In this document: positions 12,000 through 24,475 of the stretch, one piece after another
Layout: each line of letters begins with the position of its first letter
Numbering within the stretch: the first letter of the stretch is position 1
NCBI GenBank assembly: GCA_023213395.1
Contig: CM041465.1
Coordinates: 77,135,741-77,199,740, forward strand
DNA length: 64,000 nucleotides
Source of the DNA: Cycas panzhihuaensis
Lineage: Eukaryota; Cycadophyta
Direction of reading: 5' to 3'
Position numbers and translations under genes: made by a program
The notes under the pieces: generated by a model
The model's input: the letters and a program-made list of their open reading frames with translations, nothing else
Databases searched by the model: none
Told to the model about the DNA's origin: nothing

Positions 12000-13234
12000 A
12001 GCTCATTTATCTTGAATATTTGCTTTATTTAATGATTATTTGTTAATATTTTTGATCACTATACTCAATTCAGGATATGCATATTTAGATCTTATTGTTC
12101 TCATAAATATAGATTGAATATTATTGTACCTACTCCACTCTTGTCTCTGTTATTCTTCATATGGTATTAGAGTAAACCTAGTTGGTATTTGATGATGTAG
12201 CTTCTAACTCCTTATATGCTCAACGAAAGTGCAATATCTAACTACTCATTGGAATCCTGACAGACTCATCTACCTAGTAGAGAAAATGGTTTGGAATTTT
12301 ATCTTCTTTCAAAGGAGATCTAGCTCCCAAAAGTCAGCTATTGTGCTTTGCTAGTGACAACTTACCAAGTGTTATCCCAGTGTTTTCTTAAGAAAGGGGC
12401 AAGTATAAATCCTTTGTTTCATTTAATTTTCTCTCCAAGCTTGTTCTTTAATAAATAACATATCCGACATCATTAATTGCCTATGAATACATGTTATGTT
12501 AATACATTTATAGCCATCTTTAAATCTATTAAGCCTGTGGCTACATAGTTTATTGTTATGGTTGAGTGGTATATATAAGCTATTATGGTGTTTAAGATAT
12601 ACCTTCAATACATCTAGCATTCCTAGTGTTATAATGTAATCTTTTCTAAAAATTAAAAATTTCCTTTGAACTATAGTTAAATTTGCATTACAAAAATCTT
12701 CACTGTAAATGCACTGTCAAATGTTTATGCTATACATGATTTTTTGTGAAATATTCAACGGTCGTACTCTTACTTTTTTTCATTGTTGTTCTTTTTTCAG
12801 TTGGGAGCAAATTGATTTTTATTTCATGAAGAACCAAGAGGATAATAATTTGCCTTAGCAATAAAAAATAATTCCTCCTGTATTGACAGGCAATTGAACC
12901 ATCTAATTCCTCCTAACAAGACAATATGATGGATGTTTACGATTTACTCAGAGCTTCATTAATATGCATATGGTAGAATTTTTTGTACTTTAATTTCATA
13001 TCCTCATTTGGAATTTGTGTAAAATAATATTTCACTCAAATTAAAACCCTATGCTTTTGGTTGAACAAGGATAATCTAGAATTTGTGAAAAAATAACTTA
13101 ATCCTCACTCATGAGAATTCAAACACAACTAAAAAAAAAAAAAAAAAATTAAATACATTCATTTCCTTTTCATCCCTCCACTCTCATCATCGTATGAAAT
13201 CTCGATATAAATGGGTATGACCTTTGTTGCTCAC

Positions 13235-13468
13235 CTATTGGACTGTGTGATTTAGTTTTGGATCTTCAACTGGTGAGCTCTTATCACTTCCATTGTCTCC
13301 ATGAATTGATTGATTTAGTGTTATATTATTATACGTTGCAAAATTATCCAACAAACTACGATCTTCCTCCTTGTCTTCGTCACTATTTGCCTCTCTTCCA
13401 TTCTGCATTTTGAACCAGACTATTACATTATGAAAAGGGCTTCTATTCGTGCTCCGCATGATTGTCAT
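13235..13468 (-). pseudogene. Unidentified acidic C-terminus-like fragment in LARD-A
   Basis: On the minus strand a 77-codon frame reads through an acidic stretch (NSDEDKEEDRSLLDN) and ends in PKLNHTVQ before a stop. It has no retrotransposon motif. It lies in the same relative place as the captured genes of LARD-B, after an A-run (13131-13148) and before the shared downstream body. Nearby on the plus strand, 13530-13577 has GT...AG edges that could be an intron. I do not recognise the protein. It may be a captured host exon or chance. Confidence 0.25.
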
Positions 13469-15834
13469 TGCTCAAATCTATGTCTGGCTCCTACTTGTTA
13501 CCTTCTGTGTGGTGCAGTACTTTTGAAGGTTTATTTTCCTTTCTTAATATATATTTATATATTTTATATATTTCTAGGCTTGAATCCATTATGCACCCAT
13601 GATGAATGGATCAATCGAGCTTTTAGCATAATTTTTTGTCAATTTAATCTACTTCTTCTAATCTCTATTTGTCACTTTTTAATAGACATTTTATTTCAAT
13701 CTATAGATATATTTTTTTCTAAAGTTTTTATTAAATTTAATAAATTTCATAGTTGTTTTAATTTTGCGTACATGGTTTTGAGGTTTATCCCCCTCACGTT
13801 AGTGACTGGTTATATCATGACTCCACGTGATTTTATTTTCGTGTTAAGGGGAAAGATTTCAAATTTGAATTAATTCTTTTTTATAATTTTAGGTTTTAAA
13901 ATATCTAACGATATTTTATATATTTTGAAATCCATAACCCCCTTTGGACTCTAGCAGGTGGTCACATTGGCCTCCATGTGATAAGGGACCTTTCACCTAA
14001 GGGGCTTAACCTTTCCCCTACTTGGTTTTATTGCCTAAAAGAGACTTTATATTGTTTTTACTATAACTTTTGATCTAGGAGTCTATTTTTCAAATGACTA
14101 GATCTATCAGAAAGGTATTTTGATTATCAACATATTCAAGTGGTTTTTAATAAAATTTGAAATTGTTTTGTAAGGTTTTAAGGTTGGTGAAGTTAAGGCT
14201 TTTGACTGACTATAGTTTGGCATATTTTAAAATATTTTAAGCTAGTTTTTCATTCTAACTTGGCATACTTACTTAATATTGAGTTGCTAATCTATTATTG
14301 ATAATTTTTTTTCTATTTTAGAGGCTGTCAACTGAATTTTACAAATATTTAACCCTACTTTGGCCTCCTAAAGAGAAGGATCCCTTTTAGAAATAAAAGC
14401 TTTAAACTGATACACTCAAACTCCTTATAACTCTATTCTAAAACTGTTGCTTTATCTTTTAACTCATAGCCTTAATTCTAGAGCTTATTTAAAGCATATT
14501 TTCTACTCATTTAAGGTTATTTTATCTCTTTAAAGAATTCACTTAAAGGTATATTCAAAGTCAAACAAAGGACCATCTTTCAGGATTATTTTCATAAGGA
14601 TACCTTGCATTTTTCTTTGGATTAGAAGAAGCATATATAGAAGAACATTTGTTATTTATTTATTTTTAATGGTTTCATCTATATAGTGAAATAAATAGAA
14701 GGCTCATTTTGCTCTTTTTCAACTCTCTATTAAAGTTTACCTTGAAAAACATCTATCAAGGTTTTCTTTATTGCATTTAAAGGTGCATTTAGTTTACATC
14801 CCTTGCATTAGATTATTCAAAAGTATTTCATGGTATTAAGGTGTATTTAGAATCATTGAAAGCTTGTTTATTTTATTTATATGTCTTTATTTAAAATGAG
14901 CATTTGTTGATTTCAATTTGAAAGGATATATCTTATTTTTATTGTTATTTTTTTAAGTCATTTAAAAAGAAACCATACCTTGCTAAGTAAGATCACATTC
15001 ATTCCTTTTCAATTTGAAAAACTATATATTCCTATTATTGTTAAGTTATTTTTCATTGATTAAGAAAGGAATCTTTTTTAAAGTTCATGTGGAAGGAGAT
15101 TTATTGTATAATTCAAGTTGTTTTTTCATTTGAGGTTAAAAGAATTCTTATTTGTCCATTAATACTATACTTTTAGATTATGCATTAAAGTATTTTACAA
15201 TGGCAATGAACATTGGCCATATAAGTTTTCCTATATTTGATAGAATTGATTTTCAAATTTAGAGTAAAGTAATGAAGTCATATTTTATTCTAAATAAAAG
15301 TACTTAAGAGCAGATGAATGGAGAATCGAACGTTGTGACAGACTGGCTAGGGTTACAGAGTAGGCAGTGGTGGTTGGGTTCCTCTCGGAGCCTTGTCCTA
15401 GGGATGGACTGAAGAAGTTAAATAGGGCAATGCCCCAGATATTTGAGGCCTTGTCCCCCTATATAGGAAAAGGAAAGACTAGTTAGTTTAGGTGAAGGGA
15501 TTCACCCAGTTTGTTTAGCTAGCTAGAGGAATTATCTTGGAACCCTATGAGAAATGAGGACATGGATGGCCCCCTAGACAGACCGTGATGAGGTAGTAGC
15601 TTGAGGTTCTAAGTGGATCTTGGTGACAAGCAGCCAATTCCAAGAAGGTAGAGTGTGGAGAAAATTGTGCACAACATTGGTAGATAGAAGTACTTGGGGA
15701 GAGAACTTTGAAGAACTAGTTGTGATCTATGGGTGTAGGGTGGGTTTTTAGACTGAGAGTTTTTACAATGTTTTATTCTACTTTTATTTAAGATAATTGA
15801 GTAATTAGACTAGATAAACCTGACTCAGTCCTCT

Positions 15835-16521
15835 TCTCTAGAAAGGACTTACCTTGATGCATTGAGAAATGGTGTTACAGAGGAATACATGATAAACCTT
15901 ACCTTTCAAGATAATCAAATAAAAGTTCCGATGCCAAAAGAGCTAACTAAAAAAATAGTGAAATACTAGAAAAATAACTTAGTTAGGAGGTTTTCAAGGC
16001 CTACACCGGGGCTTGACATTATTAAGAATTGGACCAAGAATAGATGGAAAATAAAGAACCTAGTGAAGGTGATGGCTATGCCTAAGGGATGCGTCCTCTT
16101 TAGGTTTACAAACTAAGAGGATATGATTGACATTCTTTTAAAGTCCCTGTGGATGCTTGGTAGAAAGGCCATTACCTTAGAAAAATTGCACCTAAATTTC
16201 AATCTGGTGGTTCCAATAGTAAAATAAATCCTGATCTGGGTCTAGATGTTGGGGCTACCTCTACAGTTTTGGAATCTAGAAGTAGTAAAAGGGGTGGCTA
16301 GGGAAGTTGGACCATTACCAGCGATGGATTTCGCTACAAAGAATAGATCTTGGTTGATAAATGCCAGGTTTTGTGTTCTAATGAGACTTGACATAGACCT
16401 CCTAGAAGAGGTTAGCATTGAAACAGAGGGATGGGATATTGACCAAAAGCTAGTTTATAAGTTGGACGGCTTTAGATGCCCGAAATGTAGGTGCTTGGGG
16501 CATTTATTGCTGAAATGTTAA
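15835..16521 (+). pseudogene. LINE ORF1 remnant (DUF4283-like, zinc knuckle)
   Basis: ORF1 proteins of plant L1 elements bind element RNA. Here a DUF4283-like region reads through RFSRPTPGLDI, RWKIKNLVKVMAMPKGCVLF and LGLPLQFWN. It is followed by a CCHC knuckle, CPKCRCLGHLLLKC, at 16477-16518 with all four ligands present. The best open part is 16246-16521. Stops occur upstream (for example at about 15967 and 16115). Beyond 16521 a low-complexity, Glu/Gly-rich tail runs on with stops to about 17220. The start codon is not clear. Confidence 0.8.
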
Positions 16522-17258
16522 GGAGAAATAAATAAGGTTGGCGCTGAAGAGGAGGGAGGCCCGAGTAAAGCCACTAAGGATTTAGGGGCAGAAGCAAACA
16601 CGGGTGCTACCTTAGGATCTAAGGGAGATGCATCTCCTTAAGGTGAGAAAAGGAAGGATGGACACGAGGAAAGTCCCATCCTAAAGGTAGCTGAGGAGAA
16701 GGATCAACCTAGGGGTTAAGAGGAAGGGCAGTAAGGGCCAGTAACTATGGTAGAGGAACGCCTTGTTAGAGAGATGAGGGCTAAGGAGGCCCCATCTGGG
16801 GGGTAGTTAAGACTCCTCAATCTGAGAATATGAAGGAGATTAACTGGGATAAGGAGGATTATCTCTCGAAGGAAGGAGAGGAGAAGGTGCAACCCTTAGG
16901 TAAGGGTGAAATGTAACAAGGGCTCTTAGCTAGGGGGGAAGAGAGTCAGCTTGGAATGGATTATGAGACTGAGGAGGCTCTATCTAAGAGAGGGGAACTA
17001 GGAAAGCCACCATGTGGGGTTCACATGTAGATAACAAAAGGTAAAGGGGCTCAAGAGGAATCATCAAGCTTAAGGAGAGCCCTTGACCTTGGTAGTGATA
17101 AAAGGGTCGGCAGACCATCCAAGAAAGTGATTCAAGATAGGGAAACAACATCCCAACTTGATCAAGGGTATCAGGATACCCTAAAGGAAGGGGTGATTAA
17201 AGGCCCATTCCTTAGGAGTAGAAGATGACCCTTTAGAGACACAGTGGGGGGTTTGGTC

Positions 17259-20200
17259 ATGAGGGTCTTATCCTAGAACATTAGAGGCTTGAATGCCCCC
17301 TCCAAGCAGAGAATTGTTAAGGATTTGAGAATCTAAATGGGAGGGAATATTATGATATTATAGGAAACAAAACTTAAGAAGGATAAGGAGTTAGAGGTGA
17401 AAAATAAGATTTAGAGGAAGGGCAAAATATGGCCAAAGAGGGATCTCTTGGATCAGGTGGTATGGTAGTCCTTTGGGACCCTAGAATCTGGCAGGGGTTA
17501 AGTGTGGTATAGGAAGATCACTTCATGACCATCTACTTTACCTATAGAAGGACAAACATCCAATGGTGGGCCACTAATATTTATGCTTTTACATCGTTGG
17601 GAGAAGAAAGAACCTGTGGGATAAGATTGTGGATGTCCACAAAGACTAGAAGGGCCCCTAGTTAATGGTGAGGGATTTAAACTCAACTCTTTATTTGGGT
17701 GAAAAGAAAAGGGGTTAAGAGGACTGGTCTAGGCATATGTTAGAGCTAGGGGACTTCTTATAAAGAGGAGGGATCCTAGATATCCCACTAAGAGGGGCCA
17801 AGTACACTTAGTCAAATAGGAGATTGGGGAACAATCACATCCATATAAAGTTAGACAGGATGTTGACCAACTATGAATGGATGAGTCTCCATGAGGACAT
17901 TAAGTTAGAGGCACTCTTGAAGTTGGCCTCTAATCATTCTCCTCTAATGATGGAGTTTAATACTCTAGGTATTCACCATGGAGCTCCCTTTCGGTTTAAA
18001 CTTATGTGCCTGAGACATCCAGATCTTAGGGACTGGGTTAAGGAATGGTGGAGTACCTCTGTGGTGGGGCATGTTATGTTTAGATTTTATAAAAAGTGGA
18101 GTTGGGTTAAGAGACAGATTAAAGTTTGGAATAAAGAAGTCTTTGATAACATTTTTAAGGCCAAAGGTAGACTTCTGGAAGAAATCAATATGGTAGAAGG
18201 GAGGATCCAGGAGGAAGGTAGGACCACCTCTCTAGATCAGATGGAACGTTCGACTATAAGAAACTTGGAAGATGTGTTGGATAAGGAGGAAATACATTGC
18301 AAATAGAAATCTAAAGTATTCTGGCTCTTGTAGGGAGAAAGAAATACTAAGTTTTTTTATATGTCCACACTAAAATATAGTTCCTTCAATAGAATAAATA
18401 TGCCATGTAATGGGGGCATAGTCAATCATGAGACAGAAGAAGAAATTAAAGGCATAGTAGTGGATTATTTCAAGAATTTATTTGAAGAACCTGGATGCTA
18501 GGATCTAGATCTAAGAGAGGATCTATTAAGATTTATCCTAAAGCTAATCAATGAAGACCAAAATAGAAGGATGACAAATCCTTTCACTCTAAAGAAAGTA
18601 ATCTTTAATATGGGTCATGAAAAAGCTCCTGGGCTAGATGGTTTTGCCCTGGGCTTTTTCTAAGAATATTGGGACATAATTAAGGAGGATTTAAAATTGG
18701 CCTTAGATGAATTCTTTAAGAAGAAAACAATCCTAAAGGAGTGATAAGCTATTTTTCTGGTATTAATTCCTAAGAAGGAAGGAGCAAAAGCCACGGAGGA
18801 CTTTAGACCGATAAGTCTATGTAATGTAAAATGCAAAATCTTGGCAAAAATTTTGGTAAATAGACTCAAGGAATGTTTGCTATTTTTTATATCTCTAAAT
18901 CAGGATGAATTCGTAAAAGGCAGACAAATCGTAGATGGCATAATAATGGTCCATGAGATGGTTCATTTGGTTTACCATAGGAAAGAAGTGGGCATGATTG
19001 TGAAAACTAACATGTCGAAAGCTTACAACTAGGTGGCCTAGGACTACTTAATTGATTGGCTTTAGGCTTTTGGTTTTGATGGGGTTTGGAGGGATTGGAT
19101 GAGGTGATACATTTTAAATCCTTCATTTTTTGTGTTGATAAATGGTACTTCGACCCCTTTTTCCCCTAGTTTCAGAGGGCTTAGGTAAGGGGACCCTTTA
19201 TCCCCACACTTGTTTGTCATTATGGAAGAAATGTTAAGGAGGGCTATTGAGGAGGCTAGAAGGAAAGGTTGGGTGTCTAGGCTAAATCCCTCATCCATCA
19301 TGGAAAATATTACTTATCATTAGTTTGTTGATGATAACATCTTTTTAGGTAAGGCAACCCTAGGGGAAGCTAAAGCATTTAAGATGGGGCTTCAGGCTTA
19401 TGAGAGGGCCACAAATTAAAGAATGAACCTGGAGAAGAGTTTTATCTTTTTTATTAACACCCCTGAGAGACTTCAGAGAAGGATCAATAGGGAGATGGAG
19501 ATTCCCATCAGACTTCTTCCAACCACTTATCTAGGGATGCCCCTTTTTATGGAAAATATGAGCAAGGATCTCTGGAATCTTGTTGTGGATAGGATCCAAG
19601 GGAAGCTAGCTGGATGGGAAGGTTCCGTCCTTAGTCTTGCAAGTAAAATTCAACTAGTGGAGGTCTTTCTACTGAGCATTCTAGTTTATATGATGTCAAT
19701 TTTTAGGATGCCAAGTAAGGTCATTTCAATCATAGAAGGTATCTAGAAAATATTCCTCTGGTCTGGAATAGAGGACGAATATATAATCCATCTGGTTTCT
19801 TGGGATAAGGTTTGTAGGCCCAGGTGGGTGGCGGGGCTCAATATAAGAAGACTGGGGCTCTTTAATAGGGCTCTGATGACTAAATTGGTATGGAAACTGG
19901 TGAATGATGATGGCACCTAATGCAAAAATATCATTGTTAAAAAGTAGCTGGGGGGTAGGCACTTCTTGAAAGATGAGGTGGGGGATGTTTCTAGCTCATT
20001 TATTTGGAAAGGTCTAGTTCATTCAAAACCCATTTTAATTAACGATATAGGTTGGAAGCTAGGAAATGGGAAAAGTATCAAGTTCTGGGAGGACAAATGG
20101 TGTGGAAACCTTAAATTGAAAGATAGACCTATCATCGGTAAACTACATGCTATTTATGAGGGAACTTTTAGTCCACTAGCCAAGGATTACTGGGAGGGAC

Positions 20201-21441
20201 ATGGCAAAGATAGGAAATGGAGATCTTTTGAGGAATTACAAGGGACCTAGGGGGTAGGTAAATATTCAGATCCTTAAGAATAAGTTGAATCATCGGTATA
20301 TCCCCAAAAGGGATTTGGCTGATACATTAGTCTAGTCATACTCCCCCTCTAGGTCATACTCCGTGAAGGAGGGTTACTAATTTTTCTATATGGAGGAGGG
20401 GCTTGGAAATAATATGGTGCTAGCTAGGGTCTAGAAGCTAGGGCTCATCCTAAAGGTGGCGGTATTCTGGTGGCTTTGTTTGCAGAATAAGATATTGACA
20501 ATTGATAATCTTCATAGACGTGGTTTTACCATGCCGAATAGACGTGTGTTGTGTAAGAAGGATGAGGAGTCTTTGGAACATATCAGCATTCATTACCCCT
20601 TTTCCAGGGGAATTTAGGCCTGTATATGGACTAATCTAGGGTTAGAATGGGTGTTTCCTAGGACCCTGCTAGAGCAGTGGATGCTGTGGAAGTCTCCCTT
20701 CAGGAGTAAGATGTTGGGAATGCTATGGAAATTAATCATGCCTGTAGGGGTCTAGAATATTTAGAAGGAGTATAATAGAAGAATCTTTTGAGGGAATTAT
20801 CTGGATAAGCATAGGCTCTATGAGATGATTCAAGTGGTGAAAATAGAAATGCTTAAACCTTTGGATGATGAAAAGGTCCCGAGAGGGGAGGGGTGCATCA
20901 TGGAGGGTTGGGGGATTAGGTGTCCAAAAGTTATTGGGGTGAAAAGGAGGAAGTGTTCTTGGAATCCGCCTAGTGAGAATTGGGTAAAAATAAATTTTGA
21001 TGGGGCATCTAAAGGTAACCTTAGTGAGGCTAGTAGTGGTGGCTTATATAGATACCCTGATGGGACAATAAGTTGGGCCTTTACATAATACTTTGGTCAA
21101 AAGATAAACCATTCTGCTAAACTTAAGGCTATGCAGAAAGTTGTAGTAATGGTAGATGAGGATGACCATGATAAGGTGATAATAGAAGGAGGTTCTTTGA
21201 ATGTGATCAGGATCCTCAAGAGGGAGCAAGAGGTTGATTGGCATAATGTGGACATGGTGAAGGACACTCAGGATATTCTAATGTCCAAGTAAAGCACCCA
21301 GATCTGGCACCTGTATAAGGAAGGAGATGTTGCAGTAGATTGCCTAGCCAACTCGGCAATTCTAAATAAAGGAAAGTGGGTTTGGAAAGAGAATTTCCTA
21401 GAGGAGTTCTTAAGTCTGGTTAGATTGGATGTGTTAGCTTA
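17259..21441 (+). pseudogene. LINE ORF2 remnant (EN-RT-zinc finger-RNase H)
   Basis: The ATG at 17259 opens MRVLS, stop, NIRGLNAPSKQ, the usual plant L1 endonuclease start with Trp changed to a stop. Endonuclease runs to about 17960 (LDRMLTNYEW, SNHSPLMM). Reverse transcriptase shows KAPGLDGF (about 18625), DFRPISLCN (about 18800), DEFVKGRQI, GDPLSPHLF (about 19190) and FVDD at 19324-19335. A zf-RVT-like region follows at about 20455-20620, then RNase H from about 20980 (WVKINFDGASKGN) to the stop at 21439-21441. The length of about 1,390 codons is full for the family. Numerous stops and a net frame change kill it. Confidence 0.92.
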
Positions 21442-21615
21442 GAATGGGGAAAAGTAATGTTTGTTAAGGTTTAGTGTGTTTATTGTGGGTCTAGTTATGC
21501 TAGGCCATGGGCATGTCATGGCTATTATGTCCCATAGCTGAAAGGTAGTCATTGTAAAAGGTTTGGGGACCTATTAAAACCTCTTCTATTTTTTACCATA
21601 TCAGAAAAAAAAAAA

Positions 21616-22230
21616 TTTATTCCAGATAATCTTTAGAAGTTTGTAAAAGATGGTTATGAACCAAATGTTAAAGAAAATATGAAAAAAGATAATGAGGCTT
21701 TAACCTTAACTTTTATGCATTAGATCACACTATATTCTCTAGTGTTAGTGAAATAACCACTTCTAAAACTATAGCAGATACCTTGAAATTAATTTATAAG
21801 GGAGACACTTTAAAACTAAATGAAACTAATTATATTGATAATGCTTTTCATGTGGCATATATTTTAGAGTAGGTGAATATTTTTGAATTGGCTAATGTTG
21901 CATGTACTATTAAAGACTCTAATAAAATTAATGATCACATTATTGCATTTGATGAGGTTATGTGTACCTTTGACTTGATTGACTCTAATAAGGCAAAAGA
22001 TTAAGAAGATAAATATTATGAAGAAGCCACAACCACTCATTCAAGACAAGCTTGGAAACACATTATTGAAAAAGACTACATCTCAAGGACAATAATGTAG
22101 GTTGAGGATCACTTCAAGGATGATGACAAAGTCAAAGGACATGTGTTCAATATCTTTGTCAAAGTTTTTCTAAAGTATAAGTACCATAAATTCAAAGAAA
22201 AGTTGAAGATGTATATAATGAACATTAAGG
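21616..22230 (+). pseudogene. Gag-like frame of LARD-A (3' part)
   Basis: After the LINE, the frame resumes with KFVKDGYEPNVKENM, which completes the 15216-15297 piece (PIFDRIDFQIW-like). Together they resemble the copia gag pattern of FDGxNFxxWxxxM followed by LWxxVxxGYE. From about 21743 one frame is open for long stretches (SVSEITTSKTIADTLKL; KINDHIIAFDEVMCTFDL; HFKDDDKVKGHVFNIFVK). No protease or pol motif follows before the 3' LTR at 22238. A gag-like region in LARD-B occupies the same place. Confidence 0.6.
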
Positions 22231-22237
22231 GGGATAA

Positions 22238-22534
22238 TGTTAGGTTAATGTTCATCAACTAATATTTATATTGGGAGTGTGCACACCACTAGAGCCATTA
22301 TGGTAAGTTTTATTTTAATGCATTATTTATTTTTTATATTATTTTGAATTGAGGTTGAGGTAGTCTCCTGCTTGAATCTCGAATATAAATTTTGGGTCTT
22401 AAAACCCTAGTGTTTTATGAACACCACCTATAATTAATGGAAATTACGTTAAATTTATAATATGGATTGAAATGGTTGTGAATATAAATGAAACATTATT
22501 GTACCTACTCTTCTCTTATCTCCATTATTCTTCA
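22238..22534 (+). repeat. 3' LTR of LARD-A
   Basis: It starts TGTTAGGTTAATGTTC after a short purine tract (AAGGGGGATAA) and ends CCATTATTCTTCA. Internal motifs (GGTTGAGGTAGT, AAACCCTAGTGTTTT, AATATGGATTGAA) occur in the same order in the LARD-B LTRs, so the two elements belong to one extended family. The target duplication could not be confirmed because the 5' LTR start is unclear. Confidence 0.65.
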
Positions 22535-23639
22535 CCTACAACCTATGCTTAATTCTAAATTCTAAAACCTTTTCCTAAGTAATAATAAAGGTTAAGATTT
22601 TAGATTATTTTATTCCTCTTTTTCATTAGTTAATGTCTCATCTAATAAGAGTGTTTCCTTTAAAGGTAGAGTATTGAGGGTAGATCCCTATACCTAATGC
22701 TTTGAATTCTTGTAAGGGTGTTTCCTTTGAAGATATATTTCCATATGTTGTCTTATTATTATGTTTCATTTGGTTGTTATTTATCAATTGTTTATGCATA
22801 TGATCATGCTCTATCATTTTGGCATGCCTATGTTATAACGTGGATGCAAAAACTTTTAAGTGTAAGAAGACTTTACCCATGGAGTATGATATTATAAACT
22901 ATGATCCTTATATATATCATTCCAATTTCCATATGGGGAATTATAGTGGTGTTCATGTATTTGAGCTTTTTCTATCATATTGACACAAACATTATTTAGT
23001 TTAAGAGGCTTAACAATATCATCTAATAACCGTAAGGTATGTCTTATAGTACAAAAGGCTATAATTAATTTGTGAAAGATGCTTAACCTCTCATTTAAGC
23101 TAAGAAACATATTAGTTTATGTACATATGTTTAGAGAAAATCTAATACCAATGAATTTAATGATGGGTAAATTTCAAATGTGCTTATAAATTCCTTATAT
23201 TAATAGACAAGGTATATTGAAGAAGGTAATCATTACATTGAAGCAAAGAAATACAACTATAATCCATACTAAAAATAATATTAGGCATATAAATAGTTTT
23301 GATATATCAACTTCAGAGTTTAAGTAATCATATTAGCTATAATTTTTTCATCATATGTACTTCAAGAAGAAAAAGAAACAAACTAGTAATCTATATGACC
23401 ATAAGAAAAGAGTTAGGCCTAGATTCAAACACACTACTAGATCTAAGTGATCATCTTATGATCTTCACTTGAGTAGACCTAAGTTCAATATTAGGCCTAG
23501 AGATTTTCCACCTTGCTCTTCTCTTTTATAAGCTCTTATATCATTAATAAAATGTAAGTGTTTTAAATTAAAAACTATTCTAAATCCACTACAAATATAG
23601 CCTAAAACTCTATAATCAACATATTTCCCAACCTAGATT
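22535..23639. other. Unassigned A+T-rich DNA
   Basis: I find no domain motif. A minus-strand frame at 22892-23110 has no recognisable motif and is probably chance. A duplicated phrase, GTGTTTCCTTTRAAG, occurs at about 22651 and 22718. The stretch probably belongs to the older repeat that also holds the minisatellite to its right. Confidence 0.4.
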
Positions 23640-24060
23640 GGAAGAGATATTCCACCATGGGTATTTTCCATATATAACATTAATTGAGATGTCCATTAAT
23701 ACATGCCTATAGATATCTAACTAGATACTTACGGGTGTCTCACCAAACATATAGGTATTTTTCCAAGTAAGGGTGTGTCATTGAACATACCTATAAATAA
23801 CTTACTAGATGGGTATACCTATAGATACCTTGACAACCATACCTTTAGGTATCTCACCAACCATATAACATATGTATTTAGGCATACTTATAGGTATCTC
23901 AAATAGACATACCCATAGGTATTTTTGATATACCTACAATCATATAATCATATAGATATACCTATAGGCATCTTATTAAGCATTTCTATAAGTATCTCAC
24001 CAAGACTTGCTCATAGGCATCTTTCTAAACATACTAGAAGAGACCATCAAAGTACCGAAA
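23640..24060. repeat. Degenerate minisatellite, locus 1a
   Basis: Diverged copies of a unit of roughly 24-35 bp recur, built on CATACCTATAGGTATCTCAC. Clear copies lie near 23750, 23820, 23860, 23890, 23920, 23960 and 24010. CCTATAGG inside the unit is a palindrome. The same unit appears at 24580-24920, 44090-44330 and 60685-60765, so it spreads with a larger repeat. Confidence 0.75.
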
Positions 24061-24107
24061 ATACCCACATTGCTACATTTTATCCTCCAAAAGACTAAAT
24101 TTGAACC

Positions 24108-24111
<4 letters not shown>

Positions 24112-24169
<58 letters not shown>

Positions 24170-24200
24170 CATAGAGACAGAGACAGAGAGAGAGAGAGAT
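24112..24200. repeat. Composite microsatellite (TC)n-(TA)n-(GA)n
   Basis: Twenty TC units (24112-24151) pass into TA units (24152-24169) and then GAGACA/GA units to about 24199. TC on the left and GA on the right make the tract self-complementary, a hairpin around the TA core. The adjacent open frames of Ser-Leu and Arg-Glu repeats are only translations of this tract. Confidence 0.95.
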
Positions 24201-24202
24201 TG

Positions 24203-24422
24203 TTATTTATTATGCCTAAGGAGATACTTATAAGATTGTTATTTATTAAATCATATATGAAATCTTATGTATATTCCTTATTTAAAATCTTAAAGGTTCT
24301 CATATTCTCTCTCTCTCTATAGAGAGAGAGAGAATATGAGAATCTTTATAATTTTAAATAAAGAATATACATAAGATTTCATATATGATTTAATAACTAA
24401 CAATCTTATAAGTATCTCCATA

Positions 24423-24475
<53 letters not shown>

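Larger units (their letters stand above)
15298..21615 (+). mobile_element. Full-length plant L1-type LINE inserted in LARD-A
   Basis: This non-LTR retrotransposon of about 6.3 kb has a 5' UTR, a zinc-knuckle ORF1, an ORF2 with endonuclease, reverse transcriptase, zinc finger and RNase H, and an 11-A tail (21605-21615). Fourteen-base flanks match with two changes: TTTATTCTAAATAA at 15284-15297 and TTTATTCCAGATAA at 21616-21629. This is the target duplication expected from target-primed reverse transcription. The site lies in the gag-like frame of LARD-A, and removing the LINE rejoins that frame. Many stops show it is inactive. Confidence 0.93.
12000..22534 (+). mobile_element. LARD-A: large LTR element with gag-like ORF and no pol
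   Basis: A sequence ending ATTCTTCA plus TGGTATTAGAG (12162-12172) marks a likely 5' LTR end and primer site. The body is long, A+T-rich and mostly non-coding. A gag-like frame starts at about 15216, is broken by the LINE at 15298, and resumes at 21616. A 3' LTR (22238-22534) ends in the same ATTCTTCA. The 3' LTR resembles the LTR of LARD-B in order of motifs (TGTTAG start, TTGAGG, AACCCTAGTGT, ATGGATTGAA). The full 5' LTR is not clearly present, and the left limit given is approximate. Confidence 0.5.

Noticed and set aside
13430-13873. Longest neutral open frame (147 codons), hydrophobic, could look like a membrane protein
   Set aside because: A+T-rich DNA readily gives Phe/Ile/Leu-rich frames. 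It spans a likely intron-like or non-coding T-rich stretch, has no family motif, and lies in a transposon body.
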